A stretch of 64,000 nt of DNA, taken from NCBI GenBank assembly GCA_965153455.1, contig OZ234493.1, positions 124,001 to 188,000 of the forward strand. The letters are read 5' to 3'. The notes under the pieces were generated by a model. That model was given only the letters and a program-made list of their open reading frames with translations, searched no databases and was not told the origin of the DNA. Below are positions 62,107 to 64,000 of this stretch, piece by piece. This DNA comes from Sphagnum compactum. Lineage: Eukaryota; Bryophyta; Sphagnopsida; Sphagnales. The translations under genes and the position numbers were made by a program. Each line of letters opens with the position of its first letter. Position 1 is the first letter of the stretch.

Positions 62107-64000
62107 AGGTTCTGAGGATACACTTGTCCCCACCCCCTGCAGTTTCCTGTTATATTTTAGAGCTGAAGGTTAGCGACAGACTTCACAAGACTTTACACTA
62201 TTTCCCTTGAGGTCAGATGCAGCTTATTCTATTACCAGATGCTGTGTACTGCTTGGTTTTTTGCAGAGCAGGATTGTACAACTCTCTCTTGTGGATTAGG
62301 TGAGGCTTTTGGGTAGTAGTAGAGGATATGGTGTGTCTCCTTTACTGTCTTCTGTCCTCTCAGAGGGAAAAAAAAGACACATTTGTGCATCATTTGTGTG
62401 TTTATGCCTCTGCCTCTCTCCATCAACTAAATCTTATACATCTATGGACAAGATTTAAAATCACAATTTGAGAGAACAGAAGAAAAGTTTTATTGGGTTT
62501 TCTGTGTTGTGGAAATTACATGATGTTCTTCTCCACCCCTCATTCTTCTCCACCCCGCAACAATAATATCAGACAAACAACAAAATCCTTGGGACTTTCG
62601 TGTTGGATGTTACCCAAGCCACCAGCTGTGTGCTTTGTGTTGGAATTTGCTACTTGCACAACCAGAGATTGAGCTTCTTCTTCATCTTCATCTTCAAATT
62701 GAGTACTTGTTTGTTAAATTTGTAGCTTCAATGTTTCTGTTGAAGTGTGTTCTAATTTTTACACCCAGATTTGAGCTTCTTGTCTGGACTTGATGCAAAG
62801 CAACAGGTAAGGCTTTTGAAGGACGTCAACATTTTGATTGGTTCCTTTTTCTGCAGAAACACTGCTGATTGAGCAGCTTATTTGTCTTCAAATCTTCAAA
62901 TTGTACATTTTCTTTCTTAGAATTAGGCAATGCAATGTTTCTGTTGAATTGTGTTCTAATTTTTGCATCCAGATCAAGCTTCTTCTCAGTAAGAACATGT
63001 CAGATTTTTTTAAGGACTTCCAATACTGCAATTCCTCCTCGGCAGAAAAACCTCTTTTGGGAATGAAGAAGATTGTCATACAGAAATTGTCCCATATGAT
63101 TTGTGTGGAATATTATCATCTAGTACATATTGCAAAATCTGACAACTTTATCTACTTTTGTAGAATGTGAACCCAAAGAATTTGGGATTTGAACTTTGAA
63201 AGAAAAGCAAAAGCAAAATTTGCAGTTGAGGAAGCAAAATAATTTTCAGTACTTTGTGATTTGCTTAAAATCCACAGAATTACCAATTTTGAATTTATTG
63301 AATTTATGAACCCTGAAAAAATGAAACAAATGGGGGAAAAAGTCCTTTTTTTTGTTTATTCATTTATTTATTTATTTATTTTATTTACTTATCTCAAAAT
63401 TATTAGTGTTGGGCAGATACCACATTTTTTATATATTTGTTGATTTTGGTTTCAAAATAGGTTTTAAGAACTGGGTTGGATCTTCTTCTTTTTTTTTTTT
63501 TTGCAAAATACAAAAGAAGAACACATTGTGTGCATTGTTTATTAGTTCATGCTAAACAAAAATTTAAGATTCCTAACAAAATGAGAGTACTAAGTAAATG
63601 TGTTTCAAAAATATAACACACAAATGTTGTGCAAGTGTAAATGTCAAAATATGTTCTACAAAAAAATGTAAACATAATAACTCAGCATGAAAATGCAAAG
63701 CATTATTTTGGTTATTTATTTACATACTATTTATTGCTTTGTTTATTTGCTCATTTGTTTAGTTATTTACTTATGTGGCATTTATTACTTTATTTATTTG
63801 TTCATTCATTTAGTTTATTTAGTTATGTGCAAATTTTGAAAGTAGAGAAATGTCATGAGTGGTGTTATTTTTAATATTACGTATTTGTCCAAAATTTTTT
63901 GAAAAAATTGGCCAAATTTTCAATATATCCACACACACACATACACAAATAAATTTAAATAAATAAATTACTTAAAATATCATTAATAATAATAATAATA
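62107..64000. other. 3' flank and AT-rich DNA
   Basis: The 3'UTR of the SURP/CCCH gene probably covers the first few hundred bases. A diverged duplication sits at 62728-62772 and 62931-62975 (CAATGTTTCTGTTGAA, then GTGTTCTAATTTTT), about 203 bp apart. (TTTA)n-rich stretches occur at 63352-63388 and about 63710-63825, and (AAT)n at the window end. No further gene seen. Confidence 0.6.

Overview
This window is nuclear DNA from a land plant. The protein genes have short spliceosomal introns and belong to plant families: LUMINIDEPENDENS, a PL1 pectate lyase, a FAB1/PIKfyve-type lipid kinase and a CCCH/SURP RNA-binding protein. There is also a plant-type U1 snRNA gene and decayed DYW-class PPR genes. 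The genes sit in long AT-rich, gene-free DNA with microsatellites, tandem repeats and a Helitron-like element. The wording of the PPR repeats and the gene spacing remind me most of a seed-free vascular plant (fern, possibly lycophyte). That placement is an impression, not a demonstration.

Layout. 1-8.6 kb: AT-rich and gene-free, with a non-autonomous Helitron-like element at 3296-3965. 8.9-14.4 kb: a graveyard of PLS/DYW PPR sequence. A U1 snRNA gene with its own TATA box (about 10405-10564) lies between the PPR-repeat fragment and the E/DYW remnant. 16.6-25.8 kb, minus strand: a LUMINIDEPENDENS orthologue that I could assemble into 15 exons with consistent phases (1144 aa). 26-34.8 kb: pyrimidine-rich repeats, then AT-rich DNA with one degenerate short-period repeat. 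34.8-37.6 kb, minus: a five-exon secreted pectate lyase (462 aa). 40.6-45.4 kb, minus: a FAB1-type phosphatidylinositol-3-phosphate 5-kinase whose 1614-codon coding region is a single exon, with no FYVE domain visible upstream and a probable 5'UTR intron. 48-56.3 kb: low-complexity DNA, a 71-bp tandem array, AT-rich DNA, and a 51-bp minisatellite. 56.8-62.1 kb, plus: an eight-exon gene for a protein with SURP, RS, CCCH zinc-finger and C-terminal SRI-like segments. 62.1-64 kb: 3' flank and AT-rich DNA.

The genes do not form an operon or an evident pathway. Themes are RNA processing (U1 snRNA, the SURP/CCCH/SRI protein, and PPR editing factors now dead), nuclear developmental regulation (LD), cell-wall pectin cleavage, and endosomal phosphoinositide signalling. 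I found no clearly new multi-gene system. The least expected items are the U1 gene inside a dead PPR locus, the single-exon FYVE-less FAB1 gene, the SURP-CCCH-SRI architecture with its tiny terminal exon, the 51-bp minisatellite open on both strands, and the Helitron-like element.
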